From Corbicula japonica (taxonomy: Eukaryota; Mollusca; Bivalvia; Venerida; Cyrenidae), in assembly GCA_038501625.1 (NCBI GenBank), contig JAZAYU010000176.1, positions 62,001 through 126,000 of the forward strand: 64,000 nt of DNA, in the 5' to 3' direction. Position numbers and translations under genes: made by a program. Below are positions 34,206 to 46,298 of this stretch, in pieces. How positions within the stretch are numbered: position 1 is the first letter of the stretch; each line of letters starts with the position of its first letter. The notes beneath the pieces are model-generated. The model was given only the letters and a program-made list of their open reading frames with translations. It searched no databases and was not told the DNA's origin.

Positions 34206-35890
34206 ATGAATGATTGGTACCATACTTCTACATCAATTGTTTTGTATCAAGCAAGAACAACAACTACATACTGAAACTTTATTTGATTAATCAACAAAAT
34301 TTACTAAATGAAGTAACACTGTTAAAGTGTGATAGTAAAAGCAAAGGGTTTTTAGAACTAAGGTTAGACCTCTTGATAGCATCCAGTTGGTTAGCTGAAA
34401 ATAAACACAATTATTACTAAATAATAACATATTAAACACAAGTATTATCAATTATTATTGCGTCAAATTTTTGATTTTTTTTCTTAGCAACAGTTCCTAC
34501 ATTATTCACATCAGAATCTTCCGAGTCTGACAGCTTACGTTTACTACCCGGTGTGGGCGATTTGCCCTGTAGCCAGGACATGAGACATTTCTGAATGTGA
34601 ATCTACAACTGATTTTTAAAAAATGACGAGAAATATAAATGCCTCACAACTAATAAATCAATGATAATGCATTTATTAATTCATCATTCGACCTTTAAAA
34701 TCAGAATTAATTTTTAAAAGAATGCAGACATACACAAACTGTCACCAGTTGTTTAATTCGTTACATAATTGGCAATTATCAAACAATTATAATTGACAAC
34801 CAAATTAGAATTAACACTCCAGCTTATGTCACAGATCATATAATTGATTCGCATATAAAGTTTACCGAGAGCCAGTCTTGATTTTTCCTTATATGGAGAT
34901 GTAGGCGGAGCTAACGTTATCGAAATTCGAATGACAAGCGACAATATTTCTCTAGTTAGGTAAATATACATGAGAAATGGGATGAGAAATTTAGTAAGTT
35001 TGACGTTAGTTTTTCTGAATTATCAAGGTGAAGTCATTTTCGCTTTGATGCTTAGACACGGAGAGGTTTGACCGGATTGGGTGCCTTTTTCGCCCAAATC
35101 GCCCCCCTTGCGAGAGCCCCGAGACTACCCAGTAAGTATTTAGCAACTGTCTGCTCAGTCAACATTTGCTCCAAACAGCAAATTTCTTTTCAGTTGAGTT
35201 CCAACAGAGAACATGTTTTGAATCCTTCCAAATTACCTACATGGCGAGTTAAGCAGCTAGGATTGTCAAGATATTCCACCTCGCGAAAACTAGTAACATT
35301 CATCAAATGCTCAAGTACTTCCATTATTATTTCTCAAAAAAATTAAATGATTACAAGAGATGTAGATTTTTTACCGTAATAACTCTCTAAAATTCCATAT
35401 ATTTTTATCTGTGACACTTATTTGCCAAGAACTGAAACTAAATTATCCCCAAACAAGTTTTATGCAGAGCTACTAAAGCCACCGAGTTATACCGTATTTC
35501 TGGAGCCTTAAAGTTGATTTTTTTTTAATTTTAGCCAAATTTTTATTAACAAATATCTCAAAACAATTTTATTTGCAAGTATTTGTTTTCAAATTTGGTC
35601 ATATATAAAATACGAAAGTTACTCGAGTATAGCAAGCTTTCGTTGGATACATGTAAACAATCAACTGTCAATTAGTACTGTACAGTGTCAGTGGTAAATA
35701 ATATTCTTTTATTGCGACTTTGCATCATAATGTGATACACATAACTTAATTCAAAGTTTAGCAGTTTTAGCTTTCCAATAAAAGCTAAAGTTTATTTTGT
35801 TGCACTGATTTGTTTGATCTGATAGTACAACACGTTTTCCCACTCCCCACCAAACCTCATATGGTCTTAAATCATGAATATCTGCATTTT
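34206..35890. other. Intergenic between divergent TAF6 and the CAP-Gly gene
   Basis: This must contain the promoters or untranslated first exons of one or both genes, but I cannot place a start site. The GC-richer stretch near 34860-35120 is the best candidate. No convincing additional coding region is seen. Confidence 0.4.
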
Positions 35891-35894
35891 ATGG

Positions 35895-36080
35895 AGAGCA
35901 TGGGGAAGGTTGTGTCTCGGAACGAATCTAGTCACTATCTGGGTAGAAGATGTGTAACCGGCCTGGATAGCTCAATCGGTAGAGCAGTTGAACTGTAAGT
36001 GAGGGTCCCGGGTTCAAGTCCCAATTTGGCTGCACATTCTTTCTCACCAGGACATTTGGCACCCAACTTGGGACTGTCAC
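35895..36080 (+). repeat. tRNA-derived SINE-like repeat (best copy)
   Basis: Box A-like TAGCTCAATCGG and box B-like GGTTCAAGTCC are spaced as in a tRNA, with ACTGTAAG at the anticodon-loop position, which recalls tRNA-Tyr. The acceptor stem does not close and the related copies at 33.6-34.0 kb share non-tRNA flanks, so I call it a SINE rather than a tRNA gene. Confidence 0.65.
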
Positions 36081-36431
36081 AGCATTGCTTGTATGTCTTA
36101 TGATGCTCACAATTGTGTATGGAATATGATGCTCACAATTGTGTATGGAAAGTACCTTTGAAGTTTGAGGTGTGTATGTCACGGTAAGAATCTAGTCCAC
36201 ATCAGCCTAGGTGAATGATAAAGTTGGCTCAGTATTTGTTTGAATATTTTGTTAAGGTGTGATAATAAAGATTACTCTGTACCACTATCCCTGTTCTGAC
36301 AACAAGGGCCTCCAAACACCTCCCAGCCTGGTGGTAGGTGATGTGTAATATTAATGAATATACAGTGCCCTGTGTTTGATCTTTATCTCTGCTGATAAAA
36401 CATCTCAATTCTCTTGCAGCACAATGCCACA

Positions 36432-36672
36432 TTAACCCTTTCCTCCATATGTACGCACTTTTACGCATGTGGGACCAGTGTAGATCCAGATCAGCCAGCA
36501 CATCCCTTCTGTCTGATCAGGATCTACACAGGTCGCAATTTGGTCAGAAATTACCTAATGGATCAAAAAGTGAACAGCTTAGATCCTGATCAGATGGCAA
36601 GGATGTGCCAGCTGATCTGGATCTAAACGGTTTGCCCACGCAATGAAGGTGTATTATGGAGGATAGGGTTAA
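36432..36672. mobile_element. piggyBac-like MITE, copy 16
   Basis: Full TTAA-bounded copy whose right TTAA ends 28 bp before the first visible exon of the CAP-Gly gene. Confidence 0.88.
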
Positions 36673-36700
36673 GTACGGTAACTTGTGTTTAACTTCTCAG

Positions 36701-36851
36701 GAACAGAAGATGGTCTTGTTCCATAACGTGAACATAGGTCAGAGAGTAGAGGTAAATCTGGGCTGGGGAAACGTTCGTGGGACAGTACAGTACAAGGGAT
36801 GCCTAACTGGTAAACAGGGAGACTGGGTCGGAGTTCATCTTGATGACAGAG
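36701..36851 (+). CDS. CAP-Gly protein, first visible exon
   Basis: The acceptor CTTCTCAG precedes GAACAGAAG and then the ATG at 36710. It encodes the first half of the CAP-Gly fold. The donor is GTCAGC at 36852. Confidence 0.85.
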
Positions 36852-39800
36852 GTCAGCATTTATTCTATTTTCTTTAAGGGCACTAATCCTTAACTCTGTA
36901 ATAAATAATAATATGACTTTTTTCACATGGGTGAACAGTGAGGTCCAGATCAACCGGCACAGCTGTATCTTATGATCTGGTAAACACTGTCCGCTTTTTG
37001 ATTCATTAGGTTATTTGTGACCAAGAAGCGAATGGTGTACCAAATTCAACTGTTCGCACATGTGATAAAACATTTATCTATGATGTAGATGTTTAAATTA
37101 TATTGTCACACTTCTTTAAACCACGGAAATGTACAGTTTGTATCTGTTTGCTTCACATCATATTGATCATTAATTTCCCAAATTTTTTTCTTATGAAAGT
37201 AAAAATTCATTTCATTTTAAGTCAAAATTACAGGTCTTTGGACAAATTTAATTGATTATAACTGAGGGATTGAAATTATTACTCTCTGGGTATTAATATC
37301 TCTTCTTGTTGACTGTTGATTTTATGTTATAATTATTACAGTTGGAAACTGTGATGGAATGGTGAATGGGCGGCGATATTTCCAGTGTCCCAATGATTTT
37401 GGCCTATTTGTGCGATCCAACAGACTTAGATTTATACCAATACAGAGATGGTAAGCGTTTTATGCCATTACAGTCTCAGATGGTATATTTTTTGTACCAT
37501 TACAAAGTTGGTAATTTTTTATACCAATTCAGAGATGGCTTTTAATATTGGTAATTTTTTGTTATACTAATACAGAAATTGTAAAGTGTTTTTGAATATT
37601 ATTGTTGTGAAAATAAATAGATTGTTCACCGGGCATTCTCAACCTTTTTGATAAATGTTCTTAGTCAGAAATGTTGTTTAAATCAATGTTCATCTCTGTG
37701 TAATATATCAACACTTTGTATTGATCTCTTATTAATTTTTTTATATACAAAAACAATATTTTGTCAGTTTTGAGTTACTGCTTGTGTTCTCTGGGGTACA
37801 CACTAACTTATTCTTAATATTATACCAGCTTCTCTAATTAAAATAAAAGTAACGTGAAAAATTAAGCCTGAAAAGAAATTCAGTTTGCCTGTCAGCTTTT
37901 AACATAAATACTTTGCCAAACATTTTTTTTATTCAATTTGACTAATACAAACTGTAATTCTATAAACTGCATATTATAATTTCAGTCTGTATAACAAATA
38001 TCATACAAAGACAAGCAAGTCGTTTATTGATGAAACATTGTTTGGATCAGCTACAAGTAAGTAAATTTTTAGATGTTTTTCTAGACATAAAACTAGTGGT
38101 TTATCAAGCAACTGTATTAGTTGAGAGCAATGATACATTTTTAATGACACGATATAATTTTTAGGCCATGCCACTAAGATGGAATAATTTCTTTTGAAGC
38201 TTGGTCATGTTGCACCAACACACCTTATAGAGTTACCAAATCAACAGCCATGAAATCAAATCAATCATTGAGACTTTAAGATGCTTGTTTCACTGTCAAG
38301 ACAAGCTAGCACAAATAACAAACTTGGATTTAGCATCCTTTTGAAGAAAGTTCTCAAGGTTATGAAAATAAGTGATCATTGGATCCACCATTTACTCACA
38401 GAAGAAAAGAAACATGCCCGGGTACAAGTGGCTAAGATACTGCTGAAGAAGTACTTAAAATATCAGAAAAAGGTATAGGAATAGTCTCATAATGGGTGAT
38501 GAGACATGAATCCATTCTTGTAAGCCGAAGTTATAAACAATTCCTAGATATTGGCTTTGAAACTTGCCAAAAGGTCCAGTATGGCTAAGCAAACAGTAAC
38601 AGCATAGAAGGTTTAACACAAAAGTTGTTTTAGAAATAGTGGAGAAATCATGCAAATTGCTGTTCCTAAAAAAAGGGGTGTGCCAGGAAAATTCTATAAG
38701 AATGTGGTTTTATGAAAATTGCAAACAAAAATGAGAAAAATGCTTCCTGAAACAGGACTCCAGCATGTTCAATCAGGCTTCGCACACTTTAAACAACTCA
38801 TGGTTTAAATACCCAAATGAACACCATGAAATATTGATTCAGTCCTTATGTGTTCTTTCAAATAAGAAAAAAAAGAAAATGCAAAAAATTTCTTATATAT
38901 ATATTGGCTTCATTGTTGTTTTTACATTATTTTTGCCGACATATTCTTACTTTAAAGGAATATAGCATAAGAGATTCAAACATTAATAAAACAATGGGTT
39001 ATTCTTGTGTATTTGAAATGCCTGTTTATTTCTTTTCAGAGCCTGAGGTGGACAATGGACCATACGACCCTATCAAGATCTCCGCAAAATATCATGAAAA
39101 AGTAACTGTTGGATCAAGTTATGATGGTATGTATATTTACTGATGCTTTTAGCCACAGACTGTGAGTTTGCTGAAAAAGTTTGCTAAATCTTTGGGTATA
39201 CATGTAGTAAATAAGTATTCAATCCATATTTATTTTAGGTAAATCTGGTCATCTATTTACTGTTAAAGTATTTATTTTCATGAGCATGAAATTTCTGTAA
39301 AACAGCATTTTTGTGGGTTCTTGAATTCAAGGTTTTCAATTAAAAAATTATATTTACTTGCCTTGGTAACTCCACACTTAACGGCCAAAACAAATGCTAG
39401 AGTTTAGCTGCATTTTTTGTGTTATATGGGTCAATGATTCAGTAAATTAACTAAATTTGGAGAATTAATACTGTGCAAAAAAGTGTATAACTGCATGTCA
39501 AGTAAATACAATTGTCATACAGTTTGAAACAATTCTTGCATTTATTTCTTAACCCTTTCCTCATATACATTTTTACGCGTGTACGACCAATGTAGATCCA
39601 GATCAACCTGCACATTTGTGCTGTCTGATCTGGATCTGCACTTTTCACATTTTGGTCAGAAATTACCTAGGATCAAAAAGAGAACAGTTTATGATCAGAC
39701 AGCACGGATGTGCCAGCTGATCTGGATCTAAACTGTTCACCCTCGCAATAAAGGTGTTTCTATGGAGGAAAGGGTTAAAAGATAATAACAAGGCCTATAA

Positions 39801-40163
39801 AGTTTTATTAATTTCAAATTTAGAGACTTCTTAATCCTGAATTTTTGCATTTCAGATGCTGACATATTTAGAAGAAAGTACCACCCTCTGTGCCACCCTA
39901 TCAGTCGTACCATGCCAGCCGCCACCATGACACGTCCACGCTCTGTCACTCTCACGTATAGCTCACAGCCCATTCATGGAGACTATGAAATTGACAATTC
40001 TTTTATTTCAAGTCCATCAATTCCTAAGATACACATGCCATATACAGCTCTTAAACGGCAGGTTCAGAGAGGATGGGAAAACTCGCATTACGTTCGGGAA
40101 ATGTCCGTAGCCACTGGACGAGATAGCATGAAATTTTGCCAATGGAATGACATTTCAGCATAA
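36701..40163 (+). CDS. Small CAP-Gly domain protein (5 exons, family not recognised)
   Basis: Exons 36701-36851, 37342-37450, 37986-38056, 39040-39126 and 39856-40163 have AG/GT borders and join in frame. From the Met at 36710 they give 238 residues. Residues about 8-79 are a CAP-Gly domain: GQRVEVNLGWGNVRGTVQY, GDWVGVHLDDR, then VNGRRYFQCP and FGLFVRSNRLRF. CAP-Gly domains bind microtubule and EB/CLIP C-termini. The usual GKNDG motif is GNCDG here, so ordinary EB-tail binding is uncertain. Residues 85-238 show no domain I know; they contain FRRKYHPLCHPISRTMP and a C-terminal VQRGWENSHYVREMSVATG. Upstream in-frame codons run to the acceptor, so a further 5' exon is possible. AATAAA at 40460-40465 is a likely poly(A) signal. 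Confidence 0.88.
36890..37096. mobile_element. piggyBac-like MITE, copy 17 (decayed)
   Basis: TTAA flanks both sides and the central TCATTAGGTTATTTGTGACC block is clear. The TIRs are heavily mutated. It lies in intron 1 of the CAP-Gly gene. Confidence 0.65.
37342..37450 (+). CDS. CAP-Gly protein, exon 2
   Basis: Encodes the second half of the CAP-Gly fold (GNCDGMVNGRRYFQC, FGLFVRSNRLRFIPIQR). The acceptor is TTACAG and the donor GTAAGC. Confidence 0.9.
37986..38056 (+). CDS. CAP-Gly protein, exon 3
   Basis: 71 bp encoding LYNKYHTKTSKSFIDETLFG. Phases on both sides match the neighbours. The donor is GTAAGT. Confidence 0.85.
38281..38800 (+). pseudogene. mariner transposase pseudogene
   Basis: Read across frames, the segment keeps mariner transposase landmarks in order: SDHWIHHLLTEEKKHARVQV, then a VMGDET block interrupted by a stop where an intact gene continues, then IAVPKKRGVPGKFYKNVVL followed by stops. 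Several nonsense changes and deletions make it non-functional. It lies in intron 3 of the CAP-Gly gene, same strand. No terminal repeats were found. Confidence 0.8.
39040..39126 (+). CDS. CAP-Gly protein, exon 4
   Basis: 87 bp encoding PEVDNGPYDPIKISAKYHEK and VTVGSSYD. The acceptor is TTTTCAG and the donor GTATGT. Confidence 0.85.
39549..39778. mobile_element. piggyBac-like MITE, copy 18
   Basis: Full TTAA-bounded copy with a small deletion in the left TIR, in intron 4 of the CAP-Gly gene, 77 bp upstream of exon 5. Confidence 0.86.
39856..40163 (+). CDS. CAP-Gly protein, exon 5 (C-terminus, stop)
   Basis: 308 bp encoding the basic tail from ADIFRRKYHPLCHP to KFCQWNDISA. The stop is TAA at 40161-40163. 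The acceptor is GCATTTCAG. Confidence 0.88.
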
Positions 40164-41478
40164 ACATTATAAATCTTATTGGCGCATAGAATAAGAATAG
40201 TTTTGCATAGAAAAAGCTTGTAGTTTTGAGAAATATAAATTCTACTGTTTCTAGGGTTGAATATACATGCATAAGGCTTGGTACCAGTACTTCCAGTCAA
40301 AGAATAGGTGAGTGAATGAAACTATGCAAGCTATTCTGTTTACCATAATGCCATTTTACCAGTAATATGTAAACCTGGTTTGTCTTGAGGTGTTTTTAAC
40401 ATTATTGTAAATCAGGAATCAAATTGAAAACAAAAATCATTGTTGAAAGAAATATTCCTAATAAATGCCTATCCTTAAAGCGGCATTACTTCAATTTAAC
40501 CCGCTCTTGTATGAAATATTACATGTATTTGGAACTATAGGCACAAATTTGCAGCATTAGTTCGGGCTAATAAAATTTTAATTTACTCAAATAAATTTGG
40601 TCTGCGCGACTAAAAGTGAAAGTAGGATTTCCAAAACGTCACAGAAGTCGAGATCGCACACGAAGTGGTCTCTTAGTCAAAAATAGGTTGCTAAATATAC
40701 CTCCACTATATTTAGCTTCTTAAAAGTTAGTTAATGATAATTTTACAATATTGAAAATGCCTTCTATAAGAATTCGATCGGACCTTTTGTGTTCTGTTTA
40801 TATATTGGAGTCTATATGGACAAATATGATTTTTCAATAGTATATTCTTACTTAAGTTTAGGGCTGGGGCTTTAACACAAGCAGTATTTATCTCTTTTAT
40901 TAAGTAGTAGGTAGGAATTGATGAGATTTCAGGAATACATTAGTTGCGTGTCTAACTGTATTCAGAGTGTTTTTTTTTAAATAACCACATTACTTTGGAT
41001 AGTTTAAAAATCAAAATGATTGAAAAATGTTAATTTGATACGAAAATATAAAAAAATAATGCAAAATAGAAATTTAAGACTGACTTCACATGAATTTTCA
41101 CTGGTGTTTAAGTAGTTTATAAATATATTTACATGAATCTATCCCAAGTTGTTCTAAACGCAAAGTTTTTATGGAAGAAGATTATCATATTTCATGTAAA
41201 AGTACTGGAATGAAAATTTCAACATGTCCAAATCTTAAAATATTTATCAATCATGCTGATGTAGTAGAGCCAGAAAATGCAAATTTTCAAATACCTCATT
41301 GAGACAATTAACTTGTTGCATTTAATGCATTGTGTGAACATTTTCGCATCAAAAAAATCATGTATCTTTGACTTAAGTATCCTTTACCAGTTTCTGCACA
41401 TTCACATGTAATCTGTATAGATTTCAATGTTGTTTTTTTTGCTGTCTTTTTCCAGGGTTATGTAATTTTTCTTTGTAT
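40164..41478 (+). other. 3' flank of the CAP-Gly gene, no further gene
   Basis: Contains the AATAAA at 40460-40465. Beyond that it is AT-rich with no recognised element or coding region. Confidence 0.45.
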
Positions 41479-41716
41479 TTAACCCTTTACGCCATAGACA
41501 CTGATTGCATTGGCGAACAGTGTAGATCCAGATCAGCCGGCACTTCCATGCCGTCTGATCAGAATCTGCACTGTTCGCTAATTGATTTATTAGGTTATTT
41601 CTGACCAAAAAGCTACCAGTGCAGATCCTGATCCGACGGCACAGATGTGCTGGCTGATCTGGATCTACACTGGTCTCGCACGCCTAAAAATGCGTATATA
41701 TGGAGAAAAGGGTTAA
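41479..41716. mobile_element. piggyBac-like MITE, copy 19
   Basis: Full copy, TTAA on both sides, ends CCCTTTACGCCATA and GGAGAAAAGGG. Confidence 0.88.
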
Positions 41717-42540
41717 GAACAAAGTTCTGTCCATGACAAGAATACACTTCCTGCATTGGAAGCTAGTTCTTCGATATCATAATTATTAATAATTCCAGAA
41801 TTCTTCTTACATCATTGAAGACAATGTAAAACTTCCTTGTCATGAACACATGATTGAAAATTAATTGGAAGAAATTCAGAAAGAATTTAAGGATTTATTT
41901 TTGATGGTTTTGAAGGGCTTCACACTTTAAACAATCCGAATGTTTTTCATACCCAGGTAAAAACCATCAAATGTTGATTTTTATCTTGTGGCAAATCCTG
42001 TGTGCTGGTCGATGTCACACATCATAACATTGTGCACAGTCCAATAAATTGTGAGCAGCTTTAACTGAAGCCACACCTCTTAAATTTATATGTTACATTG
42101 AGTTCCATCAGTAATTATGTCTTTGTAGGATGAAGTTGAAGTGTAAATATTTAAGTAAAAATTCAGGGTGACACGGCATTAGTGATAAAACTTTGTTATG
42201 TTTGTTTGTTTTTGTTGTTTTTTTTCAAATTTTATCTGTGATATTCTTGTTTCCTTTGCTAGAGTTTATTTGATAAACATGTCTTTCATAATACATACTA
42301 CTTTTTTATGAAGACTTATTTTCGAAAAGCTCAGTAAACAATTTTTTTCTAAAAAAATTTGTGTTGTTTCCCATAAAAATTGTTGATTTTAATCCTTAAT
42401 ATAAATAAAGAAAATGTAAGTTTTTATAAAATAAAAAAAGTCTGCTTTTTATGTTTATGTACTAGTATTGGTTCTAAAAAATTATTACCATGCAGGATTC
42501 CCAACTGTAGAGAATATTTGTTTTTCATCTTGATTGATTT

Positions 42541-42764
42541 CCATGCATTTATGCAACTTTATGGCTTGGGCGAACAGTGAAGATCCAGATCAGCCGGCAC
42601 ATCCATGCTGTCTGACCAGGAACTATGCTGTTCCTTTTTTATTCTTTTCAGAGCAAAATGCAACCAGTTCAGATCATGATTAGATGGCGCAAATGTGCCG
42701 GCTGATCTGGATCTACGCTGGTCACACAAACGTAAAAATGCATATATATGGAGTAAAGGAATAA
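42541..42764. mobile_element. piggyBac-like MITE, copy 20 (ends decayed)
   Basis: Internal blocks are clear (GGCTTGGGCGAACAGTGAAG; GGCTGATCTGGATCTACGC). The left TIR is unrecognisable and the right is GGAGTAAAGGAATAA. Confidence 0.78.
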
Positions 42765-43107
42765 AACAAAAACAGTTGCAAATATAGTTTTATACTATTA
42801 TTCTTTAATGCATATATACAACTCTTGTTTACTGGAATTCTTTTTAAAGTATTTATCATTTGTTAAACCTATCTATGAACAACATAAAAACCCGGCTAGT
42901 TTAATATACTACCGGTACATGTAGTAGTCTTTCATTCTATCTGTGATATCTAATTCTTAGTCTGGTTTAGTTATGAACACTTGGTTGAAATGCTCAATTT
43001 CTCAAAGAAGATAAAAAAAGGAGTGAGCACTGTGATTTCATTACAATAGTAAGGGACTGGCCTATTATGCTCCATTAGCAATTTTCAGTCATATTTGTTT
43101 ATTCAAT

Positions 43108-43160
43108 GCCAGAAGGGTCATCAGCCTTCACTGGTTCAATGGAAGATGACCGCTTCTGGC
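43108..43160. repeat. Short hairpin
   Basis: GCCAGAAGGGTCATC and the later GATGACCGCTTCTGGC are complementary with one bulge around a loop of about 20 bases. Confidence 0.6.
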
Positions 43161-43266
43161 TTTAAATGGACAATATATGGGCCAGGTCATACTCAGTTGT
43201 CAAATGATGGAGGGAAGATATGCAAGATATGCTGTTGACAGAATTTTGAGTGTATGTAATCAGATA

Positions 43267-43767
43267 TTTTTCCTTTTTCTCCATATATGCACTTTTTATG
43301 CATGTGTGACAAATGTTGATCCAGATTAGCTGGCACATCTAGTATGCCATTTAATCTAGATGGCACTAGTTGAATCTTTGTCAGAAATAACCTAATAAAC
43401 AAAAAGCAAACAGTTCAGATCCTGTTCAGATGCAATGCTGATCTGGATCCAAACTGTTTGCCCATGCAAGGCTGATCTGGATCTAAACTGTTTGCCCATG
43501 CAACGCTGATCTGGATCTAAACTGTTCGCCCATGCTAGGCTGATCTGGATCTAAACTGTTCGCCCATGCTAGGCTGATCTGGATCTAAACTGTTCGCCCA
43601 TGCTAGGCTGATCTGGATCTAAACTGTTCGTCCATGCTAGGCTGATCTGGATCTAAACTGTTCGCCCATGCTAGGCTGATCTGGATCTAAACTGTTCGCC
43701 CATGCTAGGCTGATCTGGATCTAACTGTTCGCCCATGCAATCAAAGCCATGTATGGAGTAAAGGGTT
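43267..43767. mobile_element. piggyBac-like MITE, copy 21, with internal tandem expansion
   Basis: The left part and the centre match the family. The right half holds nine 34-bp units instead of one (see next entry), so the copy is about 500 bp against about 235 bp. It ends GGAGTAAAGGGTT. Confidence 0.82.
43437..43741 (+). repeat. 34-bp tandem repeat, nine units, inside a MITE
   Basis: The unit is GCTGATCTGGATCTAAACTG + TTCGCCCATGCTAG, starting at 43437, 43471, 43505, 43539, 43573, 43607, 43641, 43675 and 43709. Inner units are nearly identical; the first two carry TTTGCCCATGCAA variants and the last lacks one base. Confidence 0.95.
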
Positions 43768-45074
43768 CATTTGTTTTTCCATTTTCACGAAACATGATGT
43801 ACATACAAATATTTTAAATGTGATCTCATGTTCATATTGTTTTGTTAAATTTATTGCTGTATTTTTACACTGTTGCTTGTTTCAACGTGATAAGAATTTA
43901 GTTGTCGTCTTTGTACACTTGCTTAATGGCTAATAGGGTAGTGTATCAATACAAAATATTGAAAACAGTGTGTGTCGTTGTTGTTGCCAGTAATGGCAGT
44001 GTACAGACAATTCATAGTCATTGGCTTCATTCTACTCCGCCTCCCTCAAACAGTTTGTGGGAATTATGCTTGTCGATCCCGCCCAATCCTGATTTTGTGT
44101 GTTGTCCATATCTTTGTTATTCCTGGTTAGATTTCAAAATAATTTGGCAGAAATGACCACCATATAATGAGGATTTGATATGCACAATAAAAGTTTCTAC
44201 CTTCAAGATCAAGGTCACAGCAACTTTGTCAGATGTGTTAAACAAGCCTTTCTGATGACAGTTGTGTCCTGTCGATACACTTTGTCATTCATGAAAGGAG
44301 TTTTAAATGATTTGATGGAAGTGACTGCAGTAGTATGAGGATCTGTTGGGAAGATGGTATTGAGGTCTGGAGACCTGGGCTGGAGGTTATAAAACTGAGA
44401 TTGGAAACCAGTCTCAAATCTCAAGCATCTGATTGGCTGAAATGGCGACCAGTCGCCTATTTGTTATATTTGTATTTTTACAGTGATGGCTGCTTATATA
44501 AATCAACTTTTTTTCGTAAATAACCAAATATATATCGTTCTTATCAACAAGAAATTTTACATAAAATGCCTTTATTTACTCTTTTTATATTAATATTTTA
44601 CCCTAAAAGGCCTTTATTTCCATAGATTGTAGCCTTTATAAAAACCTTTATTTTTGTTCAGGCCTGCTAGGAGGCCTGTTTATTGGTAAATTTTAAAGAT
44701 AAACTTTCACATCATGTGACTGTCCAGTTTCCAATGAACTTATCATGGATGGTGTAAAAAAAAACAAACATTTAAAGAACAAAAACATAAAATCACTGTT
44801 TATTCTGTCACACAATACAATGACATATAAACAACTTTTAAAATCCATTAAAACAGTCATATAATTTACAGTTATCATAAATCATATAAGCACATTCACA
44901 TGAATTAAAAATTCATACAATAATCAGATAAGCGTAATAAAAACCTTTCAAGATTGTGTAATTTTACCATCTAATCTAAGTAAACCATCATGTGTTCTAG
45001 AAACAAGACAATTTAGGGAATTGTAAATGATTTAGTTCCCTGTCTGTGATTTTACCATTATCCAATCCTGCCTA
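43768..45074. other. Intergenic, half palindromic MITE
   Basis: About 44386-44456 is one arm of the GCCCAAGATC-family palindrome (GGAAACCAGTCTCAAATCTC...GATTGGCTGAAATGGCGACC). Nothing else is recognised. Confidence 0.5.
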
Positions 45075-45300
45075 TTAACCCTTTCCTCCATAGACACTCC
45101 TTTATTGCATGGGCGAACAGTTTAGATCCAGATCAGCCGGCACGGACCAGCACATCTGTGCTGTCTGATCAGGATCTAAACTGTAAGCTTTTTTATTCAT
45201 CAGGTTATTTTTGATCAAAATGCGAACAATGCAGATGTGCCGGCTAATCTGGATCTATACTGGTCGTGTAAAAATGCATATTTAAGGAGGAAAGGGTTAA
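45075..45300. mobile_element. piggyBac-like MITE, copy 22
   Basis: Full TTAA-bounded copy. The internal GCCGGCACGGACCAGCACATC shows a small local duplication. Confidence 0.87.
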
Positions 45301-45407
45301 CAGACATTTACATCTGAACAGCTTTCCCACAAACAAACTGAACAGGATCAGTAATTATCGGCGCTTCTTGGACAATAGTAGGCAGGGTCCAAGGATGCGG
45401 AACGATC

Positions 45408-45595
45408 AGAGGTTCAACTAGCTGCTGAATCTCAAGGGTCATTTGTATGACTTTTTAGGAGATTCCGGCAATTAATAGCCAAAATACTGCCAGTTTAAGG
45501 AAAAAATGACCCTTCAGCTAAAATCACAGGGTACAAAATGAGGTTTTTTTGAACATTTCAAGTCAAAGGGTCATCATTGGTCAAATGGAACCCCT
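45408..45595. repeat. Interspersed repeat ending TGGAACCCCTG, copy 1
   Basis: Shares GAATCTCAAGGGTCATTTG, GGAAAAAATGACCCTTCAGC and TCAAATGGAACCCCTG with the inverted copy at 57917-58098. About 185 bp. Probably a MITE with GGGGTTCCA-type ends; target duplication not identified. Confidence 0.6.
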
Positions 45596-46108
45596 GTAAT
45601 AATATTTACATGTACATTCTTTATCTAAAAACATGTTTTACCGTGTATGCTTACATACTAATAAACATAACATATTAATACTCAATGACATTTGGCAACT
45701 AATTTACATTACATACCTACTCCTGTAACAATTTCTTTATCCAAACATTTTATTCTATTAATTCTTGTTAACAAGTTAAGTTAATGCACACACAAGCTGA
45801 GTTATTGTACACAAGGTTACAACTTCTATCGCATGGGATGTGCATGAAGAAAATAAATGTTTTGTACCATGTTGTTAGGGGCATGTTTATATACAGCATG
45901 TGGCTAAAAGTAATATCTATGGGATATTTAAAGCATGGTTACAAAGTCTGCTCATGTTGTTCTCGTATCAAGAAAACAAGTCAAAACATTCACTCAAACA
46001 TGATGGTACAAGTTAATTTACGGAAAATTATTATTCTGTCCTTGTTTCTTTAAATAACTTCTTTGAATACAATCCATCACCTAGATCACCCCCATCCCAA
46101 CTGGCATG

Positions 46109-46298
46109 ATTACCGTCGTTGCTCGAATATAAGCCGCACTCGTGTATAAGACGCACTGCCCCCAAACCGGATGGAACATATGAAAATGGCTTAATGACGT
46201 GTATAAGCAACCAAACCTGTGTATTAGCCGCACCCATAACTTTTTACCGCCGAATTCTGGGAAAAAAGTGCGGCTTATATTCAAACAATGACGGTAAT
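46109..46298. mobile_element. MITE with ATTACCGTC ends and ATATAAGCCGCAC arms
   Basis: The left arm GATTACCGTCGTTGCTCGAA + TATAAGCCGCAC matches the complement of the right arm, GATTACCGTCATTGTTTGAA + TATAAGCCGCAC. About 190 bp with no coding. Related GCGGCTTATATATCC motifs recur near 60090. Confidence 0.8.

Noticed and set aside
35068..35346. Possible first exon of the CAP-Gly gene or a mitochondrial-targeted peptide
   Set aside because: The frame begins at TTG, not ATG, and no donor joins it in phase to the CAP-Gly exon convincingly.
35955..36035. Functional tRNA-Tyr gene
   Set aside because: Box A and B are good but the acceptor and anticodon stems do not pair well, and related degraded copies share non-tRNA flanks; SINE is the better reading.
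43902..44156. 84-residue plus-strand open frame
   Set aside because: Low-complexity translation, no splice context, no recognised domain.
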